Positions 32,807 to 40,948 of a stretch of 64,000 bases of DNA are shown here, one piece after another. Origin of the DNA: Aminomonas paucivorans DSM 12260 (GTDB lineage: Bacteria; Synergistota; Synergistia; Synergistales; Synergistaceae). Each line of letters opens with the position of its first letter. Position 1 is the first letter of the stretch. The notes beneath the pieces were generated by a model that was given only the letters and a program-made list of their open reading frames with translations, was not told the DNA's origin and made no database searches. The stretch is from the NCBI RefSeq assembly GCF_000165795.1, contig NZ_CM001022.1, positions 496,001 to 560,000 on the forward strand, in the 5' to 3' direction. The translations under genes and the position numbers were made by a program.

Positions 32807-35011
32807 CTACAGAAGGCGTCTCACGGCGTCCAGCAGGTTCCCCTGGTCGAAGCCCCGTTTGACGATGTAGGCGTCCGCCCCCACCTCTGCGCCCCGCTCC
32901 CGATCCTCCCGGGACTCCAGGGAAGTGACCAGCACCACCGGCAGTTCCTGGAGCCGGGGGTCCGAGCGGATCCGGGCGGTGAGGTCGAACCCGGACATCC
33001 GGGGCATCTCCACGTCCGAGACCACCAGGTCGAAGGAGCCCTCCCGCACCAGGTTCCAGCCCTCTTCCCCGTCCACCGCCGTGGTCACCTCGTGCCCTGC
33101 GGCGCTCAGGATGTTGCGCAGCAGGGTCCGGGAGGTGATGGAGTCCTCCACCAGAAGCACGGAGGGGCGGCGGTCCTCCTCCCGGGAGGAACCGGCCCGG
33201 ACGGAGGCTTCCCCCTCCAGGGCGGAGCGGATCAGGTCTCCCGCGTGGAGCACCGGGACCACCTCCCCGGAGCCCAGCACCGTGGCCCCCGCCAGGTGAC
33301 GCACCCGGACGAGCTGGGGGCCCAGGGGCTTCAGCAGGGCCTCCTGTTCCTCCAGGATCTGGTCCACCGCGAAGCCCAGGCGGGAACTCCCCGACGTCAG
33401 GACCAGCACGGGGAGGTGGGGGCCTGTTTCCGGTCCCGGAGGCAGTCCCAGGACCCCGCCGAGGCGCGCCAGGCCCAGGGGGATTCCGTCCATCCGGAAG
33501 GTCTCCCGGGATCCCACCGAGGAGATCTGGTCCCGGGGGATGCGCAGGACCCGGAGGATGCTGCCCGTGGGGACGAGGAACGAACGCCCCCCCTCCCGGA
33601 CCAAAAGCCCCCGGAAGGTGGCCAGGGTCAGGGGCAGGGAGAGGAGGAAGGTGGTCCCCACCCCCGGTACGGAGCGCACCGTCACGGAGCCTCCCAGTTT
33701 CTGCACCCCTTCCTCCACGATGGCCATGCCCAGTCCCCGGCCGGAGATGTCCGTGACCAGGGGGCTGGTGGAGACGCCGGAGCGGAACAGGAGTCCCAGG
33801 GCTGCCGCGTCGTCCAGGGCTTCCGCGTCCTGGGAGGAGAGGACCCCGGCCTTCACGGCGCTTTGCCGAAGGGCTCGGGGGTCGATGCCCCGGCCGTCGT
33901 CGGAGAGGACGATCTCCACCCGGTTCCCCTCCTGTCGGTGGACCCGCAGGGAGAGGTTCCCGGCGGGAGGTTTGCCCTGACGGAGCCGTTCCTCCGGGGG
34001 TTCCAGGCCGTGGTCCACCCCGTTGCGCAGCAGGTGGAGCAGGGGGTCCTTGAGCCCCTCCAGGATCCGCTTGTCCATGGGGGTGTCCTCCCCGGAGACG
34101 GTCAGGGCGGCCTCCTTGCCCAACAGGCGGCACAGGTCCCGGACCACCTTGGGATACCCCTGGAGGATCGTCCCCAGGGGAAGCATCAGCACCCCCTTGG
34201 CGCTCTCCATCAGGGAGGAGAGGGACCGATCCGCCGCCAGCAGGTCCCGGCGCATCTCCTTGCGCAGCCGACGCAGCCGGTCCTGCAGGTCCTCCATCCG
34301 GGCCCGGTGTTCCTCCAGAAGGGGGCGCAGGGCCTCTTGTCCCGAGGAGGACTTCAGGGCATGGAGGGTCTTCTCCCAGCCCTTCCGCCAGGGGAGGCAG
34401 CGGGAAAGGGCTTCCTCCACCTCCCCCAGGCGTTGGGCCAGGGAGAGCTTGAGGGAGAGCAGATCCTCCGCCTGGAGCAGCAGGGAATCCAGCTTCTGGG
34501 TCTCGATGCGCACCGTGTCCCGGTTTGCCCGCAGGTCCCCCGAGGGAGCCTCCGGCGAAGGGGCTTCCGGTTCCTGGAGGGCGGGAGGGGGCGTCTCCTC
34601 CTGGGACGGGGCTCGGGGAGGGGAGGCTCCCAGGCAGAGTCCCTCCAGTTCCCGGGCCAGCCCGGGGGAGGTCCCGTCGTCCCGCCCCGCCACCAGCTCC
34701 CCCAAGGCGTCGGCGGTGCGGTGGAGGAGGTCGAATCCCGAGGGATTCAGGTGGAGGAGGCCCTTGCGCATCCCCGACAGGACGGACTCCAGGGGCTGGC
34801 AGAGGGAGGCCACCCGGGGAAGCTGCACCGCGTGGGCGGCGCCTTTCATGCTGTGCACCGCCCGGTACACCGCCTCCCTGGCGGGGCTCTCCGGGTCCTT
34901 CTCCAGATCCAGGAGGCCGGACACCACCGTCTGGAGGTGTTCCGCCGCCTCTACGGCGAAGTCCCCCCGCAGCTCCTCCAGAAACTCCGGGGACAGGTCG
35001 GAACCGCTCAT
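32807..35011 (-). CDS. cheA: Hybrid CheA histidine kinase with C-terminal receiver (WspE-like)
   Basis: 734 residues. An Hpt domain (about 5-110) has the phospho-His in HSMKGAAHAV. A Pro/Glu linker follows, then a dimerisation region (about 165-260). The ATPase (about 280-430) has N-box LLRNGVDHGLE, DDGRGID and SGRGLGMAIV. A CheW-like regulatory domain (about 435-580) and a receiver domain with LVVSDVEMPRMSGFD (about 610-734) complete it. CheA-receiver fusion is typical of Wsp, Frz and related systems controlling non-motility outputs. It starts 39 bases after the receptor gene. Confidence 0.95.
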   Translation of the reverse strand: MSGSDLSPEFLEELRGDFAVEAAEHLQTVVSGLLDLEKDPESPAREAVYRAVHSMKGAAHAVQLPRVASLCQPLESVLSGMRKGLLHLNPSGFDLLHRTADALGELVAGRDDGTSPGLARELEGLCLGASPPRAPSQEETPPPALQEPEAPSPEAPSGDLRANRDTVRIETQKLDSLLLQAEDLLSLKLSLAQRLGEVEEALSRCLPWRKGWEKTLHALKSSSGQEALRPLLEEHRARMEDLQDRLRRLRKEMRRDLLAADRSLSSLMESAKGVLMLPLGTILQGYPKVVRDLCRLLGKEAALTVSGEDTPMDKRILEGLKDPLLHLLRNGVDHGLEPPEERLRQGKPPAGNLSLRVHRQEGNRVEIVLSDDGRGIDPRALRQSAVKAGVLSSQDAEALDDAAALGLLFRSGVSTSPLVTDISGRGLGMAIVEEGVQKLGGSVTVRSVPGVGTTFLLSLPLTLATFRGLLVREGGRSFLVPTGSILRVLRIPRDQISSVGSRETFRMDGIPLGLARLGGVLGLPPGPETGPHLPVLVLTSGSSRLGFAVDQILEEQEALLKPLGPQLVRVRHLAGATVLGSGEVVPVLHAGDLIRSALEGEASVRAGSSREEDRRPSVLLVEDSITSRTLLRNILSAAGHEVTTAVDGEEGWNLVREGSFDLVVSDVEMPRMSGFDLTARIRSDPRLQELPVVLVTSLESREDRERGAEVGADAYIVKRGFDQGNLLDAVRRLL

Positions 35012-35050
35012 GCCGTCCCCCCTCTCTCGGGGGCTTCCTCCGGTCCCATG

Positions 35051-36733
35051 TCAGGCCCGGTAGCGCTTCATCAGGTCCAGAAGCCCTTGCCCCAGATCCC
35101 GCAGGTGGCGCACCGTGTCCTCCAGGTCCTTCATCCCCGCCACGTTCTGGGACCCCGCTTCCCGGATGCTCCCCATGGCCTGGGTCACCTGGTCCACCCC
35201 GACGAAGAGGTCCCGGTTCGCCGCGGCGATCTGCGCCGCCAGCTGGGCGGTGTCGGTGAGCTTGCGGCTCATGGTGAGGATGGAGTCCTTCACGGGGCCC
35301 GCGTTCTGGATGCCCTGTTCCACCGCCTTGCTGCCCTGCTCCGTTGCCATCACCGCCGCGCTGGTGGCCTTCTGGATGTCCTGGAGGATGCGCTGCACCT
35401 CCTTGGCCGCCTGCTTGGACTGTTCCGCCAGGTTCTTGATCTCCTGGGCCACCACCGCGAAGCCCCGTCCCTGTTCCCCCGCCTTGGCGGCCTCCACCGC
35501 CGCGTTCACCGCCAGGAGGTTGGACTGCTCCGCCAGGTCCTCCACGGACTGGGTGATCTCCCCGATCTCCTGGTTCTGCTCGCTCAGGCGCACGATGGTT
35601 TCGGCGATGAAGCCCATGCGCTCGTGGATGCGCTGCATCCCCTCCACCATGGCCTCCGTGGCCTTGTGCCCCGTCTGCACCGATTCCAGCCCCTTCTGGG
35701 AGGTCTCCGCCACCTCCCGGGCCTTGCGGCTGGTGTTCTCCGCGGTGGCGCGCACCTCCTCCATGGTGGTGGAGCTTTCCGCCACGGAGGCCGCGGTTTC
35801 CTCGGCGGCGGCGGTCACCTCCGCCACCGTGGCGGACACCTGGGCGGAGGAGGAGCTCAAGGCGCTTGCCGCCCCGCTGATGGCCTCGATCTGGGTCTGC
35901 ATGCTCGCGATGAGCCCTTTCAGTGCCCGGGCCAGGTCGCCGATTTCGTCCCTCCGGGCAGCCAGGACTTCCGGGACTTCCCCGGTGAGGTCTCCCTGAT
36001 CCAGGCGTTTCAGCAGTTCCACCCCCATCCCCAGGGGGCCGGAGATGCTGCGGGTGATGGCCAGGCCCACCAGAAAAGCCACCAGCACGGCGCCCAGCAG
36101 GGCGAAGAGGGTGGTGTGCCGGACGGTCTTCGCCCGATCCAGGTCCGTTCGGATGAGCTTTTCCGTGTTCCTGCGGTTATTCTGGCTCAAATCGTCCAGG
36201 GTCTTGCCCATAGCGTCGGAAAGGGGCACCAGGCGTTGCACCCGGAGCTGGTAATCCTGGAAGAGACGGCGGCGTTCCGTCCGGTTGGGGGCCTCCAGGA
36301 TGCGCCGCATCGCCTGTTCCAGCTCCGCGTGCTGGGCTCTCCATGCGGGGTACTGGGTCTTGAGGGTGGCCACCAGCCCCCGTCCCCGGTCGCTCATGCG
36401 TACTGTGGACAGGAGGACCTGCCATGCCCGGTCCATCTCTCCCCATAGAGCGGGACGGTCCTCAAGAAGGGTCCGGAAGACCGTCTCCTGGTCCGCCTGT
36501 TTCTCCGAGGTGCCCGCCTCGTATACCTCCGTGTGGACCTTCATGCGCAGGTAGTTCAGGTCTCCCAGGGCGCGCAGGTCCGGGATGCGGTTCGTGATGA
36601 TGAAGTCCATGTCCCCCGTCAGCTTGTCGAGCCCATACAGCCCCAGGGCCCCCATCCCCACCAGGGCGACCAGCAGGATCCCGAAGCCCAGGGCCAGTTT
36701 TTTCCCGATCCGGACGTGCTGCAGCAGGTTCAT
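35051..36733 (-). CDS. Methyl-accepting chemotaxis protein (WspA-like)
   Basis: 560-residue receptor: membrane helix at 13-33, a four-helix-bundle periplasmic sensor (about 34-190), a second membrane helix at about 195-215, HAMP (215-268) and a cytoplasmic signalling coil. The hairpin tip EDLAEQSNLLAVNAAVEAA, which contacts CheA and CheW, lies near residue 405. There is no C-terminal pentapeptide for CheR tethering. The start overlaps the upstream CheW stop by four bases. What the sensor detects is unknown. Confidence 0.95.
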   Translation of the reverse strand: MNLLQHVRIGKKLALGFGILLVALVGMGALGLYGLDKLTGDMDFIITNRIPDLRALGDLNYLRMKVHTEVYEAGTSEKQADQETVFRTLLEDRPALWGEMDRAWQVLLSTVRMSDRGRGLVATLKTQYPAWRAQHAELEQAMRRILEAPNRTERRRLFQDYQLRVQRLVPLSDAMGKTLDDLSQNNRRNTEKLIRTDLDRAKTVRHTTLFALLGAVLVAFLVGLAITRSISGPLGMGVELLKRLDQGDLTGEVPEVLAARRDEIGDLARALKGLIASMQTQIEAISGAASALSSSSAQVSATVAEVTAAAEETAASVAESSTTMEEVRATAENTSRKAREVAETSQKGLESVQTGHKATEAMVEGMQRIHERMGFIAETIVRLSEQNQEIGEITQSVEDLAEQSNLLAVNAAVEAAKAGEQGRGFAVVAQEIKNLAEQSKQAAKEVQRILQDIQKATSAAVMATEQGSKAVEQGIQNAGPVKDSILTMSRKLTDTAQLAAQIAAANRDLFVGVDQVTQAMGSIREAGSQNVAGMKDLEDTVRHLRDLGQGLLDLMKRYRA

Positions 36734-37317
36734 CGTCTTTCCTCCCCTTCCCTCCGTGTCGTCGTGTTCCCGCCCGGGTCGGGCGCGTCGTCCACCACCA
36801 GGGACGGTTCCGCCAGAAGGCGCGCCCCGTCCAGCAGGATCAGGTCCTCCCAGATCCCCAGGATCAGCCCCCAGGGGTCCCCCGTCCCCGGGGGGGCGGG
36901 GCGGATCTGTTCCACCGGAACCCGTCGGGTTCCCAGAAGCCCCTCCGTCACCAGGCCGAACTCCATTCCCTTGCCCCGGAGGATCACCCCCATCCGGGCC
37001 TCCTCCTCCCGGGGCATGTGGAGGAGCACCCGAAGGTCCACCAGGGAGACGAGGGTTCCCCGGAGGTTCAGGATGCCCGCCACGAAGGGAGGCGTCCCCG
37101 GCAGAGGGGTGACCCCCCGCAGGGGGAGGACCTCCCCCACGTGGAGCGCCCCCACGGCGAAGGGCTCGCCCCCCAGGGGGAAGGCCACCACGTCCAGCAG
37201 TGCCCCCTCGGGCGCCGGGGGCTCCTCCCGGGCGAGGCGCTCCGCCCGCTCCCGGAGGATGCGGGCTCGCCTAAGGGACGGGGAGTCCTGTCCCGGAGGA
37301 TGCATCGGATGGTCCAC
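36730..37317 (-). CDS. cheW: CheW-like coupling protein (WspD position)
   Basis: 195 residues; the CheW SH3-like fold spans about 40-175, after a 40-residue charged N-terminal helix. Key segments are VVAFPLGGEPFAVGALHVGE and VAGILNLRGTLVSLVDLR, the conserved N-L-R-G loop. GTG at 37317 has AGGAG ten bases upstream; the ATG at 37305 is an alternative. It is the second CheW of the operon, between the CheR and receptor genes. Confidence 0.9.
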   Translation of the reverse strand: MDHPMHPPGQDSPSLRRARILRERAERLAREEPPAPEGALLDVVAFPLGGEPFAVGALHVGEVLPLRGVTPLPGTPPFVAGILNLRGTLVSLVDLRVLLHMPREEEARMGVILRGKGMEFGLVTEGLLGTRRVPVEQIRPAPPGTGDPWGLILGIWEDLILLDGARLLAEPSLVVDDAPDPGGNTTTRREGEERR

Positions 37318-37350
37318 GGCGGATTCGCTCCTTCCTCGGCGTTTCGGGGG

Positions 37351-38745
37351 TCATCGCGGGGCGATGTGGAGCAGTTCCAACAGGGCGGAAGCGGTCAGCC
37401 CTCCCGACTCGGGGACGACCTCGTCCTCCGGCAGGGCCAGGAGCAGCTCCCGGGCGTTGCGCAGGTGTCGGGCCTCGGACTCCCGATCCGGGGCCAGGGA
37501 GGCCAGGGCGTGGTGGGCCGCCACGAAGGACGGGTCCAGATACACCGCCCGCCTCAGGGCGTTGCGGGCCTCCTGGGTCGCCCCCCGTTCCTGGTGGATC
37601 ACCCCGCTCAGATAATAGGGCGTCGGGTCGGTCCTGTCCCGCTCCATGGCCTGGGAACACAGGCACAGGGCCTCCTCGTGGAGCCCCGCGTCCGCCTTCT
37701 GCCGGGCGGTGGCCAGGAGGTCCTCCTCCGGGGAGGGGGGGAGGGGGAGTGGGGCGGGTTGCGGGGGGGAAGGGGGCAAAAACAGGTCCTCCTCCGGACC
37801 GAAGGGGAGGGCCGTCGGAAGCTCTTCCGGAAGGGGAGGGGGGAGAAACCCCTCCAGGGCGTACTCCCGCTCCCGGGGCGTTTCCCCCGAGGCTCTTCGG
37901 GAGGGGTGGAGGAAGGTGCTCGTCCTTCCCAGGGGGTGGAAGCCGAAGCCCTGGACCAGGGGGGCCTCCGCCGGGGCCACCACCAGCCACCCCTCCGGAG
38001 ACAGGGTCTGCCGGAACAGGCTTAAGACCCGGCGGATCGCCGCCTCCTCGAAGTAGATCAGCACGTTGCGGCACAGGATCACGTCCCCGGGGCGACCGTC
38101 CGGGAAAGGGGACGCCGGATCCAGGAGGTTGCCCTCCCGGAAGGAGATCCCCTGGCGGAACCGGGGCTTCACCGAGCGGACCCCCTCGGGGAGGCGCGTG
38201 AAGAACCGTTCCACCCAGGGGGAGGGCACCCCTCGGAAGGACCAGCGGGTGTAGTGTCCCTTTCGGGCCTTGCGCAGCGATCGGGGGTTGAGGTCCGTTC
38301 CCAGGATCTCCAGCCTCTCCGGGGGCAGAACCTCCTGGGCCAGCATGGCCACCGTGTACGCTTCCTCCCCGGAGCTGCATCCGGCGCACCAGATCCGAAC
38401 CGTCCCGCCCCGTCGGGCCAGCTCCGGGAAGACGCGGTCCCGCAGCACCCCCAGGGTCTCCATGTCCCGGAAGAAGTAGGTCTCCCCTACGGTGAGGTGG
38501 GGAGCCAGCCGGTCCGTATCCTCCCGGGAGAGGGGAGAGGCGGCCAGGCGGGAGAGCAGCTCCCGGAGGGGCTCCCCCTCCTGCCGGGCCAGCTCCCTCA
38601 GGGCCCGCCACAAGTCTTCGGGGCGTCTTCCCCGTCGAAGTCCCATGGCGGATTCCACCCGGTTTCCCAGGATGGCCAGGTCCCCCGCGCACTCCAGGGG
38701 GGGGCACAGGTCGGCGGTCTCCGGGACGGGGTTCTGCTGGGTCAC
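37351..38745 (-). CDS. cheR: CheR methyltransferase with C-terminal TPR (WspC-like)
   Basis: 464 residues; methylates receptor glutamates with S-adenosylmethionine. The CheR catalytic domain (about 30-285) has the SAM motif WCAGCSSGEEAYTVAML near 120, GTDLNPRSLRKAR, and VILCRNVLIYF near 225. A Pro-rich linker leads to TPR repeats at about 370-440 (ALCLCSQAMERDRTDPTPYY). The TPR extension is the WspC hallmark. The GTG at 38745 overlaps the upstream CheW stop (GTGA); the frame beyond is non-coding. Confidence 0.93.
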   Translation of the reverse strand: MTQQNPVPETADLCPPLECAGDLAILGNRVESAMGLRRGRRPEDLWRALRELARQEGEPLRELLSRLAASPLSREDTDRLAPHLTVGETYFFRDMETLGVLRDRVFPELARRGGTVRIWCAGCSSGEEAYTVAMLAQEVLPPERLEILGTDLNPRSLRKARKGHYTRWSFRGVPSPWVERFFTRLPEGVRSVKPRFRQGISFREGNLLDPASPFPDGRPGDVILCRNVLIYFEEAAIRRVLSLFRQTLSPEGWLVVAPAEAPLVQGFGFHPLGRTSTFLHPSRRASGETPREREYALEGFLPPPLPEELPTALPFGPEEDLFLPPSPPQPAPLPLPPSPEEDLLATARQKADAGLHEEALCLCSQAMERDRTDPTPYYLSGVIHQERGATQEARNALRRAVYLDPSFVAAHHALASLAPDRESEARHLRNARELLLALPEDEVVPESGGLTASALLELLHIAPR

Positions 38746-39152
38746 GGGGCTTCGGTTCCCCCGGGGGCGAGGAGGGACGCCAGGCTGTGCAGGAGCGTCA
38801 GTTCCGCCCCGTCCCCCAGGGTCACCCGGGCGTCGGGGGTCTCCGGGACGGCCCGGCACCGGGGAGAGGAGACCCCCTCCACGGCCTCCACCAGGAGGGC
38901 CCGAAGGGCTCCCTGGAAGCGTACCAGCAAAAAGCGGTCCGACAGCTCCAGCTCCCGGGAGGGCAGGCCGAAGCGTCGGCGCAGGTCCACCACCGGGGCC
39001 ACCTCGCTTCCCACCTTCACGGCTCCCCGCACGTCCGGAGGAGCGTCGGGGAGGGGGGTGACCTCCGCGGCGGGCACGACGCGCTCCACGTCCCCCACCG
39101 GGAGGGCGTGGCGTCGTCCCGCCACCAGGAACACCAATACCGGTTCGTCCAC
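38742..39152 (-). CDS. cheW: CheW-like coupling protein (WspB position)
   Basis: 136 residues, a minimal CheW: LVFLVAGRRHALPVGDVERV, then VRGAVKVGSEVAPVVDLRRR, where the usual N-L-R-G is replaced by V-K-V-G. GTG at 39152 has AAGGGGG eight bases upstream and gives the normal CheW length; longer starts would place the promoter inside the gene. It is the first gene of the seven-gene operon and overlaps cheR by four bases. Confidence 0.88.
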   Translation of the reverse strand: MDEPVLVFLVAGRRHALPVGDVERVVPAAEVTPLPDAPPDVRGAVKVGSEVAPVVDLRRRFGLPSRELELSDRFLLVRFQGALRALLVEAVEGVSSPRCRAVPETPDARVTLGDGAELTLLHSLASLLAPGGTEAP

Positions 39153-39208
39153 GTCCGAAACCCCCTTGAGGAAGGCTGCGTCCCCATCGGTTTGCCCAAG
39201 CCGACGCC

Positions 39209-39214
39209 ATTCTA
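39209..39214 (-). promoter_or_regulatory. -10 box of the Wsp-like operon
   Basis: TAGAAT on the minus strand lies 57 bases upstream of the first cheW start. The -35 region (TTCCCT at 18-base spacing) is poor. Its place between a terminator and the first gene supports it. Confidence 0.45.
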
Positions 39215-39308
39215 GCGCGTCCGGGCGGAGGAAGGGAAAGGGAAGCGAGTTCGCCCCGACGGGCCCTCTTCGTTCCCGGGGCAGAAAGAGGGGGCGGGGG
39301 GACACAAA

Positions 39309-39334
39309 CCGGCGCCCCCCGAAGAGGGCGCCGG
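39309..39334 (-). terminator. Rho-independent terminator after the 39.4-39.9 kb gene
   Basis: On the minus strand CCGGCGCCCTC and GGGGGCGCCGG pair around TTCG, and TTTGT follows. It lies 33 bases past the stop of the hypothetical gene and upstream of the Wsp-like promoter, separating the two units. Confidence 0.7.
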
Positions 39335-39367
39335 AGAGGGGGGCGGACGGTTTCGTCGTCCGGGGGA

Positions 39368-39925
39368 TCAGGCCAGGGTGGTCTCCTCATCCTCCTCCGC
39401 AGCGGCCAGGGCCGCGTCGATCCGGGCCAGGAGGGTCTGGAAGATGGAGCCGTCCTCCTCTTCCTCCCTTTCCACCATCTGGCCGTTGGGGCCGTAGGTT
39501 CCCGGGGCCCGGCCCGCCTTGTCGGCGCCCGTCATCCCTCCCGGGGGCATGCCGCCGGGAGGAGGGGTTCCTCCCTGTCCCGGACCGCCCTGGGGGGGCT
39601 GGAGGGCCGACAGGTCTCCCGTCTCGGCCACCTGGCCCAGCATCTCCGCCAGGTGGGTGAGGCGGTTCTGCTCCTCCCCTTCCGCCTCCTCCGCCTGGGC
39701 GGCCACGTCCTCCGCCAGCTGCTCCACCACTTCCTGGAACTGCTCCGGGTCCTTCTCCTTCAGCTGCTGGAGCTTGCTCATGAGCTCCGCGGGCCCGGAG
39801 ACTTTGAAGTCGTCCGATCCCGACTCGCTTCCCGTCTGTTCCGTCGACGAGGTCGCCTTCTGGGCGGCCAGGCGGAGCATTTCCACCAGGCTGGTGTTTT
39901 GGGTGCCGACGCTGCCGATGTTCAC
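39368..39925 (-). CDS. Hypothetical acidic protein with Gly/Pro-rich hinge
   Basis: 185 residues, no recognised family. Residues 1-105 are helical and acidic (SKLQQLKEKDPEQFQEVVEQ). Residues 108-135 form a low-complexity Gly/Pro/Met hinge, and a C-terminal acidic helix follows (SIFQTLLARIDAALAAAEED). No signal or membrane segment. The GTG at 39925 has AAGGAGGG upstream. It is monocistronic, with its own terminator, and divergent from the two-component pair. The shape suggests a structural or scaffold protein, but no function can be assigned. Confidence 0.75.
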   Translation of the reverse strand: MNIGSVGTQNTSLVEMLRLAAQKATSSTEQTGSESGSDDFKVSGPAELMSKLQQLKEKDPEQFQEVVEQLAEDVAAQAEEAEGEEQNRLTHLAEMLGQVAETGDLSALQPPQGGPGQGGTPPPGGMPPGGMTGADKAGRAPGTYGPNGQMVEREEEEDGSIFQTLLARIDAALAAAEEDEETTLA

Positions 39926-40036
39926 CGAGAATCCCTCCTTGAGTGGGTGATGGGGGTCGGGACGAGCCCCCGCCCCCTCTTCCCTTGCTTCGGATTCCCG
40001 GGGGCAAGGGTTCGCCAAGGAGAGCAAGGGGGGGAT

Positions 40037-40145
40037 AAGAAGTGCAAAGACCCCCTGAAGACGGGGGGTGCTGCTGGCCCTGGCGGTTTCCCTGCCTCTG
40101 GTCCGAAGGAGAGCCTGAAGGGGCAGCGCACAAAGAAGTGCAAAG
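40037..40145. promoter_or_regulatory. Two identical 13-base repeats upstream of the two-component genes
   Basis: AAGAAGTGCAAAG occurs at 40037-40049 and 40133-40145, same orientation, 96 bases apart, in the 297-base divergent intergenic region. They may be binding sites for the downstream OmpR-type regulator. A -10-like TACAAT lies at 40183-40188. The rest of the gap has no gene. Confidence 0.4.
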
Positions 40146-40222
40146 GTCGCCGCCGTTGCCGGTTCCCCCCTTCCGGGGTTGGTACAATCGCCCCAGCAAG
40201 GCGGAGGGGAGAGAGGCTGCCC

Positions 40223-40948
40223 GTGGAAGGGGAACGGAAGCGCATCCTGGTGGTGGACGACGATGGGGAACTGGGGGAGCTGCTGCGAACCTATCTGGAG
40301 CGGGAGGGGTTCGCGTGCCTCCACGTGACCGACGGGGAGACGGGGCTTCGGGAGGCCCTTTCGGGGCGCCAGGACCTGGCGATCCTGGACGTGATGCTGC
40401 CGGAGAAGAGCGGTTTCGACGTGCTGCGGGAGATCCGGGCCCGGTCGGACCTGCCGGTGCTGATGCTCACCGCCCGGGGGGATCCGGTGGACCGGGTGGT
40501 GGGGCTGGAGCTGGGGGCGGACGACTACATCCCCAAACCCTTCCTCCCCCGGGAGCTGGCGGCCCGGGTGCGGGCGGTGCTGCGCCGCACGGACCGGAAG
40601 GAGGAGGACCCCGCTCCGGAGGACGCGGATCGGCTGTCGGTGGGGGACCTGGAGCTGTGCCTCCTGTCCCGGACGGTTCGGGTGGGGGGGCAGTCCGTCT
40701 CGCTCACGGGGACGGAGTTCCGGCTCCTGCGGGCCCTTCTGGCCTCCGCGGGGTTTCTGGTTTCCCTGGAGAGCCTGAGCCCGGAGGTTCTGGGGCGGCG
40801 ACACTCCGCTTTTGACCGGAGCCTGGGGGTCCACCTGAGTAACCTGCGGCGCAAGCTGGGACCCTACCCCGACGGGATGGAGCGGATCCGCACCGTCCGG
40901 GGGGAGGGGTACGTGCTGGTGTACCCGGAGCCGGAGGGGCGGGGATGA
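40223..40948 (+). CDS. OmpR/CpxR-family response regulator
   Basis: 241 residues. The receiver domain (about 8-120) has DDDGELG, the phospho-acceptor Asp in LAILDVMLPEKSGFD and the Lys in YIPKPFLPREL. The winged helix (about 140-235) has VSLTGTEFRLLRALL and RIRTVRGEGYVLV. GTG at 40223 is seven bases after GAGAGG; the upstream frame is not coding. Its stop overlaps the sensor kinase start (ATGA). Confidence 0.93.
   Translation: MEGERKRILVVDDDGELGELLRTYLEREGFACLHVTDGETGLREALSGRQDLAILDVMLPEKSGFDVLREIRARSDLPVLMLTARGDPVDRVVGLELGADDYIPKPFLPRELAARVRAVLRRTDRKEEDPAPEDADRLSVGDLELCLLSRTVRVGGQSVSLTGTEFRLLRALLASAGFLVSLESLSPEVLGRRHSAFDRSLGVHLSNLRRKLGPYPDGMERIRTVRGEGYVLVYPEPEGRG

Noticed and set aside
31800-34133. 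Very long open frame continuing upstream of the REC-PAS-GGDEF gene on the minus strand (to 34133)
   Set aside because: It runs through CheB and CheA in the wrong frame, is dominated by Gly/Pro/Arg and has no domain. High GC leaves few stops, so shadow frames stay open.
39153-39390. CheR/CheW frames continuing upstream to 39305-39390
   Set aside because: They would cross the -10 box and a Rho-independent terminator and add composition unlike CheW. GTG 39152 and GTG 38745 fit family lengths.
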